A stretch of 64,000 nt of DNA from Chitinophaga horti (lineage in GTDB: Bacteria > Bacteroidota > Bacteroidia > Chitinophagales > Chitinophagaceae): positions 3,348,001 through 3,412,000 of the forward strand of contig NZ_CP107006.1 in assembly GCF_022867795.2 (NCBI RefSeq). The letters run 5' to 3'. Below, piece by piece: positions 47,348 to 57,506 of the stretch. The stretch's first letter is position 1; every line of letters begins with the position of its first letter. The notes below the pieces were generated by a model. That model saw only the letters and a list, made by a program, of their open reading frames with translations, did not search any database and was not told where the DNA came from. The position numbers and the translations under genes are program-made.

Positions 47348-47677
47348 ATGTTACAACTTTTTAAAACGCCTATCGGGCGACTGCGGATCATTGGATTTTT
47401 TGAGGGTATCTCGCTGATCGTACTGATGTTTATCGCGATGCCATTAAAATATTGGGCGGATGCTCCTTTAATGGTTAAGATCGTAGGACCTGCGCACGGG
47501 GTGCTGGTGGTATTGTTTATTATGATGACGCTGAGCGCGGGTGTTACCTATCGCTGGAAATTCCTGAATGTATCGTGGAAGGTACTGGCGGCGTGCATCA
47601 TACCTTTTGGTACGTTTTACGTGGATAAACACATCCTGGCACCGGAAGATGCACGGCTTCGCAATGAGGTAAAGTAA
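47348..47677 (+). CDS. DUF3817 family membrane protein
   Basis: 109 aa. Three hydrophobic segments and the family pattern IIGFFEGISLIVLMFIAMPL, KIVGPAHGVLVVLFI and IPFGTFYVDKHI. Function unknown; the family is found in many bacteria, often fused to or beside MFS or redox genes. Probably in one transcript with the gene 12 bp upstream and the TetR gene 28 bp downstream. Confidence 0.85.
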   Translation: MLQLFKTPIGRLRIIGFFEGISLIVLMFIAMPLKYWADAPLMVKIVGPAHGVLVVLFIMMTLSAGVTYRWKFLNVSWKVLAACIIPFGTFYVDKHILAPEDARLRNEVK

Positions 47678-47705
47678 TCCGCCATCTTCATCAAACAATC
47701 ACGCT

Positions 47706-48293
47706 ATGTCCAAATCGACGGATACCCGGGCAGGCATCCTGCAGCAGGCGTTTGAACTCATCTACCAGAAAGGATACCAGGCAACGAGTATCGATGAGAT
47801 TATTGCCAGAACGAATGTGACCAAAGGGGCGTTTTTCTACCATTTCAAAAACAAGGAAGAAATGGGGCTGGCCGTTATCGACGAGATACTGTATACGGGC
47901 ATCACGCCTTATATGGAAGCGGCGCTAAGCCAGTCGGGCGATATTCGCCGGGACTTGTATACGATGATGGAAGGGCTGTTGCTTAAAAACCCTTTCTTTA
48001 TCGTGGAGTATGGCTGCCCGGCAGTGAACATGATTGAAGAAATGGCGCCACTGAACGAGTCGTTTAAAAAAGCGCTGGTGCGCATTCTCGACCGGTGGCA
48101 GGCGGCGATAGAACAGGCGGTAAAGCGCGCACAGGCGCAACAGCAGCTGAGTGCGGAACACCGCCCGAAGCAGCTGGCTACCTACATTATATCAAATTAT
48201 GCAGGCATCCGTAACACCGGGAAACTGCGCGGGAAGGGCGCTTACAAAACTTTCCTGGCGGAATATAAACGTTACCTCGAACAGTTAATTTAA
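47706..48293 (+). CDS. TetR/AcrR family transcriptional regulator
   Basis: 195 aa. N-terminal helix-turn-helix with AGILQQAFELIYQKGYQATS and NVTKGAFFYHFKNKEEMGLA, and a helical ligand-binding C-terminus. It likely represses itself and the small membrane-protein genes upstream; the ligand is unknown. The next gene begins 18 bp downstream. Confidence 0.9.
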   Translation: MSKSTDTRAGILQQAFELIYQKGYQATSIDEIIARTNVTKGAFFYHFKNKEEMGLAVIDEILYTGITPYMEAALSQSGDIRRDLYTMMEGLLLKNPFFIVEYGCPAVNMIEEMAPLNESFKKALVRILDRWQAAIEQAVKRAQAQQQLSAEHRPKQLATYIISNYAGIRNTGKLRGKGAYKTFLAEYKRYLEQLI

Positions 48294-48311
48294 TGCTTTG
48301 TATATTTAAGC

Positions 48312-49400
48312 ATGATACAGAAACTCCGCGTCTTTTTGCTGCTGCTTTTCATCAGCACTACCACCTTTGCACAACAACCTTTGCGACTGGCAGTGGCCGG
48401 ACTTAGTCATGGGCACGTAGGCTGGGTATTTAACCGTAAAGAGAAGAAGGACATGGAGCTGGTAGGCATCTACGAGCCCAACACGCAGCTGGCCGACAAG
48501 ATCGCGCGTCAATATAAACTGGATAAAAAATTGTTTTATACAGATCTGGATGCGATGCTGAAGGCCACCAAACCTCAGGCTGTGTCTGCATTTGGGGCGA
48601 TCAGTGAACACCTGGCCGTTGTAAAGGCCTGCGCACCGTTGAAAGTGCACGTGATGGTGGAAAAGCCACTCGCTACTACGTTCAAAGATGCACAACAGAT
48701 CGCAGCCCTGGCACAACAGCATGGCATACACGTGATTACCAATTTTGAAACCTCCTGGTACGCAGGTAATCAGTATGTAAAACAATTGCTGGACAGTGGC
48801 CGCCTGGGGCCCATCAAAAAGGTGATGGTGAACGACGGGCACCAGGGGCCGCAGGAAATTGGCTGCAGCAGGGAGTTTTTAGAGATACTTACTGATCCTG
48901 CGAAGAACGGTGCCGGCGCGTTGTACGACTTTGGTTGTTATGGCGCGAACCTGATGACCTGGCTGCTGAAAGGGAAAAGGCCGCTGTCCGTAACGGCCGT
49001 AACGCATCAGAATAAACCAAACATTTACCCGAAGGTGGATGATGAGGCGACTATTGTATTACAGTATGCGTCGTCGCAGTGTGTGATACAGGCGTCGTGG
49101 AACTGGCCTTTTTCGCGGAAAGACATGGAAGTGTATGGCGCTACAGGTTATGCCGTGGCGGTGAATGATTTGCAGGTGCGTGAAAGATTAAAAGGACAGC
49201 AGGAAAAAACGATCACCTTAGAGGCACGTCCCGCCCCATTCACCGATCCGTTTTCGGTATTGGCACAGGTGGTGAGCGGGCAGCTGAAGCTGGAGGAGTA
49301 CGATCAGTATGGCCTGAAAGTGAACCTGCTCGTGGTGGAAATACTGGAAGCGGCTAAAACCGCCGCCCGTACCGGCAAAACGGTTGTACTCCGCCCGTAA
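48312..49400 (+). CDS. Gfo/Idh/MocA family oxidoreductase, exported
   Basis: 362 aa. Signal peptide of about 20 residues ending TFAQQ, so it is secreted to the periplasm, as is common for this group in Bacteroidota. Rossmann part AVAGLSHGHVGW, then VMVEKPLATTFKDA with the conserved Lys, and ALYDFGCYGANLMTWLL with the catalytic region. It oxidises or epimerises a sugar with bound NAD(P). Substrate unknown. Confidence 0.88.
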   Translation: MIQKLRVFLLLLFISTTTFAQQPLRLAVAGLSHGHVGWVFNRKEKKDMELVGIYEPNTQLADKIARQYKLDKKLFYTDLDAMLKATKPQAVSAFGAISEHLAVVKACAPLKVHVMVEKPLATTFKDAQQIAALAQQHGIHVITNFETSWYAGNQYVKQLLDSGRLGPIKKVMVNDGHQGPQEIGCSREFLEILTDPAKNGAGALYDFGCYGANLMTWLLKGKRPLSVTAVTHQNKPNIYPKVDDEATIVLQYASSQCVIQASWNWPFSRKDMEVYGATGYAVAVNDLQVRERLKGQQEKTITLEARPAPFTDPFSVLAQVVSGQLKLEEYDQYGLKVNLLVVEILEAAKTAARTGKTVVLRP

Positions 49401-49456
49401 AAATCCGCCGGGCAATCCGCAAAAATGTATATATTAGTAGCACCACTACCCGCGTT

Positions 49457-50053
49457 ATGAAAAAGGAATTTATCAGCCATCCCGCCGATTTGCGCGAGCG
49501 CCTTGCCGCAGGCGAGGAACCGGCGTTCCTGGAGTTTTTTCATACGTATAGTCATCATATTTACAATGTTGCGTTCCTGATGACCAAATCCACCACCCTG
49601 GCGGAAGACATGGTGCAGGAAGTATTTTTGAAGATCTGGCTGCAGCGTGCGCAGCTGGCGCAGGTAGAAAACCTGAAGGCCTACCTGTACGTTTGCGCCC
49701 GCCGGCATATCTTAAATGAACTACGTAAAAAGTCGGCCAGCCGTGAGTTTACCGGTGCGCTGCACGCGTATTTTTCCGAAACTGCCGACAACCCCGAACA
49801 GGCCTTATTGCGTAAGGAATCACGCGGCGTCCTTCATGAGGCGATCGACCGCCTGCCCGACCGGCAGCGGCTGATATACCGGCTTAGTAAAGAAAACGGG
49901 TTGAAGCAGGAGGAGATCGCGCATCAACTCAATATCAGCCAACATACGGTCAGGAACCATCTGGCCCAGGCACTGGTGAACATACGCCACTTTTTAGAAC
50001 AGTCTGCCACCGGGCTTCTTCTCCTTATTTGCCTGCTACAGGCCGGGATGTAA
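49457..50053 (+). CDS. RNA polymerase sigma-70 factor, ECF subfamily
   Basis: 198 aa. Sigma region 2 (FFHTYSHHIYNVAFLMTKS, LAEDMVQEVFLKIWLQRAQL) and region 4 (IDRLPDRQRLIYRLSKENGL, KQEEIAHQLNISQHTVRNHL). It is the first gene of a FecR/SusC/SusD unit and is expected to be held by the FecR protein at 50112-51230 until its outer-membrane receptor signals. Confidence 0.92.
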   Translation: MKKEFISHPADLRERLAAGEEPAFLEFFHTYSHHIYNVAFLMTKSTTLAEDMVQEVFLKIWLQRAQLAQVENLKAYLYVCARRHILNELRKKSASREFTGALHAYFSETADNPEQALLRKESRGVLHEAIDRLPDRQRLIYRLSKENGLKQEEIAHQLNISQHTVRNHLAQALVNIRHFLEQSATGLLLLICLLQAGM

Positions 50054-50111
50054 TATTTTTTTTCAGACAGACTAGTAAGTTCCTTCCGCACATGTGTCTT
50101 TATTAGTACAC

Positions 50112-51230
50112 ATGCCTACCCGATTCGACATATTGCTGCAGGGTTACGTATCCGGCTCCCTTACACCAGCCGAGCTGGAAGAGTTCCTGCAACTGGTAAA
50201 AGACCAGGACCTGCGCCTGCCTGCGGCAGTGGAGCAGCTATTGGAAACGAGCAACCAGCCCCTCCTTCCGCCGGAGAGAGGAGTAGAGATGGCGCAGGCC
50301 ATATTGGCTAAAGCACGGCAGCAGGAACGTTCACGCCGCAAAGTATACTGGCTGGCTGCCGCCTCGGTTATGCTGGTCGTGGGTATGGCACTACTGCTGG
50401 AGCAGCGACCCAAAAGGGTCATCACTGCGCAGGTCAAGACCATTAGTAACACCTTGCCCGATCAACCCTCGCTGGTACTGGCCGATGGTACCGTGGTACC
50501 GCTGGACAGTGCCGGCAACCGGCAGATTAGCGCGGGCATCCGTCAACGTAACGGACAACTTCTTTATAGCACTACGGCGGAAAGCTACAGCGCACCGCAA
50601 CTCAATAAACTTGTAACGCCCAGGGGTGGCCGCTTTGGCCTTACCCTGCCCGATGGCAGCCGTGTATGGCTCAACTCTGCATCGTCGTTAAGTTACCCCA
50701 CTGCTTTCGCGGGCGAGAAACGCGTGGTCGAACTTGATGGACAAGCGTACTTTGAAGTCACGGGCAATACTGCGCAACCCTTTATTGTGAAAGTGAACCA
50801 GCTGGAAGTGCAGGTGCTTGGCACCCGCTTCGACGTGATGGCCTACAGCGACGAGCAGGTGATTAATACCACACTACTCAGCGGCGCCGTGCGTGTAAAA
50901 AACGCGGCCGGCGAAAGAATGCTGCAACCGGGGCAGCAGGCAGTACAGGAAAGGGACGGGCGATTTATCGTACAGGCGGCAGATACCGCCAAAGCGGTAG
51001 CCTGGAAAAACGGCATCTTCCTGTTCGACAACATGAATTTAGAAACGATACTTCGGGAAGTAGCCCGCTGGTATAATGTAGAAATCGTATACAGCGTTCA
51101 ACCAAGCAAAGAATTATATGGAGGAGCGATCAGCCGCAACATGGGCCTGGAGGCCGTGTTACGGATGCTCGAAGGCAATGGATACAACCACCTGGAATTA
51201 CGGGGCAATAAAATTACGGTACTGCCTTAA
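50112..51230 (+). CDS. FecR family anti-sigma factor/sensor
   Basis: About 372 aa from the ATG at 50112 (a GTG six codons earlier is possible). Cytosolic N-terminus, one transmembrane helix at about residues 78-96 (YWLAAASVMLVVGMALLLEQ), then the FecR periplasmic domain (VTPRGGRFGLTLPDGSRVWL, LNSASSLSYPTAF, VELDGQAYFEVTGNTAQPFI, LGTRFDVMAY) and the DUF4974 end. It relays a signal from the SusC receptor to the sigma factor. Confidence 0.9.
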   Translation: MPTRFDILLQGYVSGSLTPAELEEFLQLVKDQDLRLPAAVEQLLETSNQPLLPPERGVEMAQAILAKARQQERSRRKVYWLAAASVMLVVGMALLLEQRPKRVITAQVKTISNTLPDQPSLVLADGTVVPLDSAGNRQISAGIRQRNGQLLYSTTAESYSAPQLNKLVTPRGGRFGLTLPDGSRVWLNSASSLSYPTAFAGEKRVVELDGQAYFEVTGNTAQPFIVKVNQLEVQVLGTRFDVMAYSDEQVINTTLLSGAVRVKNAAGERMLQPGQQAVQERDGRFIVQAADTAKAVAWKNGIFLFDNMNLETILREVARWYNVEIVYSVQPSKELYGGAISRNMGLEAVLRMLEGNGYNHLELRGNKITVLP

Positions 51231-51273
51231 CGGCACGGCATCAACACAAAATATGTTTATAGGAAAACAAAAA

Positions 51274-51297
51274 CCGGAAGTGGTGGCACACCTCCGG
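51274..51297 (+). other. Hairpin in the FecR-SusC gap
   Basis: Stem 51274-51282 with 51289-51297 (9 bp with one mismatch, loop of 6). No T run. A similar hairpin with a related stem is found in the second locus at 62762-62791, at the same place between FecR and SusC. Confidence 0.5.
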
Positions 51298-51361
51298 CTG
51301 AATCTGGTATTCCTTATAATCTGCGATCGACTATTGTAGAACCACCAAACACCACTAATGT

Positions 51362-54300
51362 ATGTATTTTAATGTGAATGAAAAAGGCCGGCGGCAACGC
51401 GGGCTTTTAACCACGTTATGCAAAATGATCAAACTCACTGCATTCCTCCTTTTTGTTGCATGCCTGCATGTAAGCGCTACGGGCCTCTCGCAGCAGGTAA
51501 CGCTATCGGTCAGAAATGCGCCGTTACAGAAGCTCTTTAAAGAAATTACTGCGCGTACCGGCGTATCGGTGATTTACGGTGAAGCTGTACTGCGTAACAC
51601 ATCGGCTGTTACCCTTTCGGTAAAGAACGCACCGCTGCGCGAAGTGCTGGACCTCTGTATGCGCAATCAACCCCTTACCTACACCTTTGAAGGTAACAGC
51701 ATTATTATTAAACGCCGGGCAGCGGAAGACCTGCCGCCCCCTAAACTGGTGGCAGACACCTCTATCATTGTTTCCGGCCGTGTTACGGACGCTAAAGGCG
51801 ATGCGATACCTGGCGCCACGGTGATGGTAAAAGGCACAAAAAACGGCACGCAAACAGACGCAGGCGGGCAGTTCCGGCTAACGGGCGTGCGCACAGGGGC
51901 TATGTTACATATTACCTCCATTGGCTTCGAGGCGCAGGAACTCGCCGCCCGTAGTGGAACCATCACCGTGGCGCTCAGTACATCTTCCAGCAGTTTGAAT
52001 GAAACGGTGGTAGTAGGATACGGTACCGTGAAAAAGAACGACCTCACGGGATCGGTGGCACGCGTGGGTGAATCTGCCATTAAAGCCACGCCTATTCCTT
52101 CCCTCGACAGGGCGATGCAGGGACGGGCGGCGGGTGTGCAGGTGGTGACCAACTCGGCGCGGCCGGGTGGCGCCGCAACCATTCGTATTCGTGGCTCGGG
52201 CTCTGTAAATGCCGGCAACGACCCGCTGTACGTGGTAGATGGGTTTCCCATTTCGGGCGGACTCAATTCCATCAACTCCGATGACGTAGAATCTATCGAA
52301 ATATTAAAAGATGCATCAGCAACTGCGATCTATGGCTCCAGGGGATCCAACGGGGTGGTGATGGTCACGACCAAACAGGGCAAACCGGGCAAAGCGATCG
52401 TATCCTATAACGGTTACTACGGCTCGCAATCTGTTCGCCGGACTATCCCACTCCTTAATGCGCGGCAGTTCGCCACATTCGTAAACGAAGCGCTGGTGAA
52501 CAACGGCTCGGCCCCGTACTTTAATGGCAGCTCAGAAGAAAGAGCCCTGCCTGAAACGTTCGGCAAAGGCACCGACTGGCAGGATATAGTGCTACAGGAA
52601 GCACCGATCCAGAATCATCAGCTCGGCATCAGTGGCGGCTCCGAGAAGAACCGTTACGCGATTTCAGCAGGTTATTATGACCAGGAAGGCATCATCAAAA
52701 ACTCTGGTTTCAAACGATACACGCTGCGCGCGAACCTTACCAACGAAATCACATCGCGCGTTAAAACGGGATTATCGATGCAGGGCGCTTACACCAAAAG
52801 TGACAACGCACGCACTGATGTAGATGGTAATGAAGGTGGTGGCGTTACCAGTGCTGCATTGAGTTACTCTCCTACGTTCCCGGTATTTAACCCGGATGGG
52901 AGTTATTACAAAAACCAGGGCTCGTTGAATGGATATGCGGTGGACAATCCGCTCGCGATCACCAATGAGATCATCAACAAACAATCACTGATCAGGATAC
53001 TGGCGAATGCGTATATCGATTACGAGATTATCGACGGACTGCATTTCCGTACCAGCTTAGGTACCGATCTGCAGGCTGGTAAAACCAATGCCTATACCAC
53101 ACGCAAAGCGCTGGCAGGCGCTACGCTCGGCGGTTCAGCGGTTGTGTCCAGCTCACAAAGCATCAACTGGCTGAATGAGAACACGCTGAACTACACGCGG
53201 ACGTTTAACGACATCCATAACTTCAGCGCCCTGCTTGGCTATACGATTCAAGGCATCGATGCAGAGAATGTTACTGCGCGGGCCAACACCTTTTCCGATG
53301 ATTTTGCGCAGTACCATAACCTGGGAGCCGGATCCACACTCGTTGCGCCCAGTTCCGGCGCCAGTAACTGGAAACTGATCTCCTACCTGGCCAGGGTGAA
53401 TTACGGTTTTGATGATCGCCTCCTGCTCACACTCACCGCACGCAGAGATGGATCCAGCAGGTTCGGGCCCTCGCGTAAATTCGGGGTGTTCCCCTCCGGT
53501 GCATTGGCCTGGAAGCTGATGAACGAAGCGTTCATGCAAAAACAAACTATTTTTTCGGACGCGAAAGTACGTGTGAGTTACGGCTTGTCTGGCAACCAGG
53601 AAATCGGCGACTACCAATACCTGGCGAATATTACGATGTCACCTTACGTATTGGGAGGTACCCTGCAATCGGCCGCCAGCACGGCCGGCATCGCCAATCC
53701 CGACCTGCGTTGGGAAAAAAATAAGCAATTCGATGCCGGTGTTGATCTGGGCTTCTTAAAAAACCGTCTGCATATCACGGCAGACTATTATAACAAGATT
53801 ACCTCCGACCTGCTGTTCTCCGTAAGCGTGCCTACCTCTTCGGGCTTCACCAATACGCTGAAAAACATTGGTAGTGTGCGTAACCGTGGCGTGGAGCTGT
53901 CTATCGGCGGTACGGTCATCGACAAGAATGATTTCCGGTGGAGCAGTGACTTCAACATCACTTTCAACAGGAATAAAATACTACGCCTCGATGGCCGCGA
54001 AGAGTTTACCACCGGCACCGACGCCCGCATTTTCAACACCTTTCCGAACCCGATATTGCTGAAAGTAGGCAGTCCGCTCGGCAACTTCTACGGACTCGTG
54101 ATGGAAGGCATTTTTCAAAGTAAGGAGGAAGTGGATGCTTCTGCACAAAAGACCGCCAAACCCGGCGACATCCGCTATCGCGACCGTACCGGCGATGGTG
54201 TGATCAATGACAAAGACCGCGAAATTATCGGTAATTCGAACCCGGATTTTTTCGGTGGATTCAACAACACGTTCAGCTATAAAGGTTTTGAACTGAACGT

Positions 54301-54736
54301 GTTTGTACAGGGTAATTATGGCAACGAGATATTGAATTTTGGCAGTTTCGACTTGCTGAACCTGACGGGCGGCAACAACCTGAGCGCCCGTGTGCTGGAA
54401 CGCTGGACGCCCACCAACCCGAGTACGACCATGCCGCGAGCCAATGCCGGCGGCGGTTCGCGCATCATCAGCAACTTCCAGGTGGAGGACGGATCGTACC
54501 TGCGCTTCAAGAACATCTCCCTGGGCTACAATTTTTCTGCATCCTGGTTAAACAAGTTACACATCCAGTCGCTGAAGGTGTATATCGCTGCACAGAACCT
54601 TTTTACAATAACGAACTACCATGGTTACGACCCGGAAGTGAACCGTTTCGGCAGCTCGTCCTTAAGCCAGGGACTGGACTATGGCACTTATCCCGCTGCC
54701 AAAACAGTATTGGCCGGTGTTAATCTGAAATTTTAA
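51362..54736 (+). CDS. SusC/RagA family TonB-linked outer-membrane protein with STN domain
   Basis: 1124 aa. Signal peptide within residues 1-42, then an STN (secretin/TonB short N-terminal) domain at about 45-120, which links such receptors to FecR. A carboxypeptidase-regulatory-like domain (VSGRVTDAKGDAIPGATVMV) is followed by the plug (VGYGTVKKNDLTGSV, RIRGSGSVNAGNDPLYVVDG, SIEILKDASATAIYGSRGSN) and a 22-strand barrel ending VLAGVNLKF. It imports a ligand, usually a glycan or peptide, with its SusD partner. Intact. Confidence 0.94.
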   Translation: MYFNVNEKGRRQRGLLTTLCKMIKLTAFLLFVACLHVSATGLSQQVTLSVRNAPLQKLFKEITARTGVSVIYGEAVLRNTSAVTLSVKNAPLREVLDLCMRNQPLTYTFEGNSIIIKRRAAEDLPPPKLVADTSIIVSGRVTDAKGDAIPGATVMVKGTKNGTQTDAGGQFRLTGVRTGAMLHITSIGFEAQELAARSGTITVALSTSSSSLNETVVVGYGTVKKNDLTGSVARVGESAIKATPIPSLDRAMQGRAAGVQVVTNSARPGGAATIRIRGSGSVNAGNDPLYVVDGFPISGGLNSINSDDVESIEILKDASATAIYGSRGSNGVVMVTTKQGKPGKAIVSYNGYYGSQSVRRTIPLLNARQFATFVNEALVNNGSAPYFNGSSEERALPETFGKGTDWQDIVLQEAPIQNHQLGISGGSEKNRYAISAGYYDQEGIIKNSGFKRYTLRANLTNEITSRVKTGLSMQGAYTKSDNARTDVDGNEGGGVTSAALSYSPTFPVFNPDGSYYKNQGSLNGYAVDNPLAITNEIINKQSLIRILANAYIDYEIIDGLHFRTSLGTDLQAGKTNAYTTRKALAGATLGGSAVVSSSQSINWLNENTLNYTRTFNDIHNFSALLGYTIQGIDAENVTARANTFSDDFAQYHNLGAGSTLVAPSSGASNWKLISYLARVNYGFDDRLLLTLTARRDGSSRFGPSRKFGVFPSGALAWKLMNEAFMQKQTIFSDAKVRVSYGLSGNQEIGDYQYLANITMSPYVLGGTLQSAASTAGIANPDLRWEKNKQFDAGVDLGFLKNRLHITADYYNKITSDLLFSVSVPTSSGFTNTLKNIGSVRNRGVELSIGGTVIDKNDFRWSSDFNITFNRNKILRLDGREEFTTGTDARIFNTFPNPILLKVGSPLGNFYGLVMEGIFQSKEEVDASAQKTAKPGDIRYRDRTGDGVINDKDREIIGNSNPDFFGGFNNTFSYKGFELNVFVQGNYGNEILNFGSFDLLNLTGGNNLSARVLERWTPTNPSTTMPRANAGGGSRIISNFQVEDGSYLRFKNISLGYNFSASWLNKLHIQSLKVYIAAQNLFTITNYHGYDPEVNRFGSSSLSQGLDYGTYPAAKTVLAGVNLKF

Positions 54737-54747
54737 TCCGACTGATC

Positions 54748-56198
54748 ATGAAAAAACATGCCACATACATCGTTTCCACCTGCATGCTGCTGATGCTCAC
54801 AGCCTGTGAGAAGAAGCTGGACATAGCCTCGGTAAGTAACCTTACCAACGCTACTTACTACAAAACACCCGAAGATGCCAAGGCCGCTTTGGGCGCCTGT
54901 TACAAATTCATGGGCGTGCTCGATCCCTTTGCCGACCTGGTGATGTCGGACGATGCGGTGCCCTTTCTTTCCGGCGCTGCGGACCGTGTAACGTTATGGC
55001 GTTACAACCTCACCCCCTCCAACGTATTTTTTGCCGTATATGCGGGTGCCTACGCGGGCATCAATCGCTCCAACATCGTGATTGACCGTGTGCCTGGCAT
55101 TACGATGGACGAAGCGCTGAAGGAACGTTACATCGCGGAGGCCAAGGTATTGAGAGCGCTGCATTACTTTAACCTGGTGCGCCTGTTCGGCGGGGTACCC
55201 ATCAGCATAAAAGAAACCGCCGCACTGGAAGGTTTGAATGCGCCCAGGAACACGGCAGACGAAGTGTATGCACTCATCGAGAAAGATCTGAAAGAGGCAG
55301 AAGGCGTACTGCCGCCACGTTACAATGCGGCAGATGCCGGCCGTATGACCTCCGGCGCTGCGAAGGGCCTGCTGGCGAAAGTATACCTTACAAGGGCGGG
55401 CAGTACCAAAAGCTCTCCTTTTTGGGCACAGGCAGCGGCCAAAGCGAAAGAGGTGATCGATCAGGGCGTATATGATTTGTACGACAACTATGCCGATGCC
55501 TTTGCGCTGTCGGCGCGCGGTGGCAAGGAAAACATGATCGAGATGCAATACCTCACGGACGTGTACGGGCATGGTTTAGGAAGAGGCTATGGCCCGCGTT
55601 CCGCGCCAATCTTTCCCGGGGTGGCTCCGCCATTGCCCGTCCTACCGCGAGCCTTTTTAACAGTTACACCGCTAACGATAAGCGGAAAGCCGTGACGTTC
55701 ATGACTTCCTATGTGTTCAATAATGTAACGACCACCCTGTCCATTTCGGATGCCGATCCGGCCAAAGCCATTTCCTTTCAGAAGTTGTGGGACAGAAGCG
55801 CTAAGACCAATGGCGGCGAAGGTACCAGCCGGGTGGCGTTGCGGTATGCCGATGTACTGCTAATTTACGCCGAGGCGGCGAACGAAGCTAACGGCGTACC
55901 TACCGAAGATGCTTACACTGCATTGAATAAAGTGCGGTTCAGAGCGGGACTGAATAAACTGGAAGGACTGACGTACGAAGCCTTTCGCGAGGCCGTATGG
56001 TTAGAAAGGCGACTGGAGCTAACGTTCGAGAACTGCCGCCGGTTTGACCTGGTGCGTACCGGCAAGCTTGAAGCAGCAGTAAAAGCAGAGAACAGCTTTA
56101 ACCGTAACGCGCAATTCGAATCCTATCACACCCTGTTTCCCATCCCCGTTTCCGACATGGATGCCAATCCCTTGCTGGAGCAAAATGACGGGTATTAA
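54748..56198 (+). CDS. SusD/RagB family nutrient-binding outer-membrane lipoprotein (frameshifted as given)
   Basis: Lipobox LMLTAC, then the SusD tetratricopeptide fold (KERYIAEAKVLRALHYFNLV, RLFGGVPI). The first frame breaks at FPGVAPPLPV and stops at 55695. The other frame reads GSAIARPTASLFNSYTANDK, continues TFMTSYVFNNVTTTL and ends with the normal SusD C-terminus (LRYADVLLIYAEAANEANG, RRFDLVRTGKLEAAVKA). One extra G in the G4 run 55618-55621 gives FPGGGSAIARP and 483 aa, a standard SusD length, so the gene is probably intact. It binds the SusC ligand at the cell surface. Confidence 0.9.
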
Positions 56199-56220
56199 TT
56201 CATCAAAAAGTACTTAACGC

Positions 56221-57483
56221 ATGTATACACGCAGACATTTTTTAACCCAATCCCCTGCCCTGCTGGCCTTACTGGCAGGACTACCCGCACTGGCCAACAC
56301 TCGTAAAAAGACCATATTGCTACGATCCTCGTGGCAAACGGTGAACATCGGCGATATTGGTCATACACCCGGAGTAATCACGCTCATTGAAAAATATATT
56401 CCCGAAGCGAACGTCATCCTCTGGCCATCCAGTGTCGACAACGGTGTAAAAGAGATGTTGCAGCAGCGTTTCCCGAAAGTGCGCATTGTGCAAACGGAGG
56501 CGGAGATAACGGCTGCCATAACGGAATCGGACTTCCTGGTGCATGGCTCCGGCCCTTCGCTGGTGGCGCGTAAGGACGTGGAGCGCTGGGCAGCTACCGG
56601 CAAACCGTACGGCATTTACGGCATTACGTTCCCAGGATATTACGGGGAACCTTCCGAAAGCCAGAAAGCCATGCTGCCTACAGAAGTCGCCCTGCTTACC
56701 GGTGCGAAGTTCGCCTACTTCCGCGACTCCATTTCGCTCGACTTTGCGAGGAACAACGGCGTTACATCGCCCGTGATGGGCTTTGCGCCAGATGGGGCTT
56801 TTGCTGTAGACTTAACAAATGAAGCTGCCGCAGATGCTTTTATGCAGCAGCATGGCCTGGAGAAAGGCAAGTTTCTCTGCGTGATCCCGCGGCAGCGTTA
56901 TACACCGTATTGGGAGATCCCGTCGAAGAACAGGCCTCTTGACGAGAAGCGCAACGACCGTAACCAGGAGATGCGGGAACATGACAACGCGCCGATCAGG
57001 GAGGCCATTATCGCTATCGCCCGCCAAACCACCATGAAATTGCTGATTTGTCCGGAAGATGAAACGCAGGTTAAACTTGGTAAAGAAATCTTATTAGATA
57101 AACTACCGGAGGATGTAAAGCCGAAAGTCGTATGGCGCGACCGTTACTGGCTTACCGACGAAGCACTGAGCACCTATCGTCGCTCCGCCGGTCTTTTCGG
57201 GCTGGAAATGCATTCGCCCATCATGTGTATTGGTCATGGCGTGCCCGCCATAGTAGGGCGTTTTGCGGAACAGAGCAGCAAGGGCGTCATGTGGAAAGAC
57301 ATCGGCCTGGGAGAATGGTTGTTCGATATGGACGTACCCGGCGACGTACAAAAGATAGGACCTGCCGCGCTGGCCATGGCAAAAGACCCCGCAGCCGCGA
57401 AACGGACGGCCCGTAAAGGACAGGCGTTCGTACAGCAAAAACAGCGCGAAACCATGGGAGTATTGCGCAAAGCACTCGGGTAA
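56221..57483 (+). CDS. Exported polysaccharide pyruvyl transferase family protein
   Basis: 420 aa. The N-terminus TRRHFLTQSPALLALLAGLP and an A-L-A site look like a Sec or Tat signal, unusual for this GT-B family, which usually works in the cytosol. The body has NIGDIGHTPGVITLIEKY, the GSGPSLVARKDV loop, PYGIYGITFPGY, GFAPDGAFAVDL and the C-terminal LEMHSPIMCIGHGVPAIVGR. Family enzymes move pyruvate from PEP to sugars as a ketal. With no PEP expected outside the cytosol, the exported form may have another activity. It lies 22 bp after susD and is part of the same operon. Confidence 0.85.
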   Translation: MYTRRHFLTQSPALLALLAGLPALANTRKKTILLRSSWQTVNIGDIGHTPGVITLIEKYIPEANVILWPSSVDNGVKEMLQQRFPKVRIVQTEAEITAAITESDFLVHGSGPSLVARKDVERWAATGKPYGIYGITFPGYYGEPSESQKAMLPTEVALLTGAKFAYFRDSISLDFARNNGVTSPVMGFAPDGAFAVDLTNEAAADAFMQQHGLEKGKFLCVIPRQRYTPYWEIPSKNRPLDEKRNDRNQEMREHDNAPIREAIIAIARQTTMKLLICPEDETQVKLGKEILLDKLPEDVKPKVVWRDRYWLTDEALSTYRRSAGLFGLEMHSPIMCIGHGVPAIVGRFAEQSSKGVMWKDIGLGEWLFDMDVPGDVQKIGPAALAMAKDPAAAKRTARKGQAFVQQKQRETMGVLRKALG

Positions 57484-57506
57484 AACAATCACCTATAAAA
57501 ACTGGG

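Noticed and set aside
54748..56198. Two separate SusD proteins or programmed frameshifting in susD
   Set aside because: The halves join into one standard 483-aa SusD with one base added to a G run; no slippery heptamer plus structure was seen, and the same type of loss occurs in six other genes.
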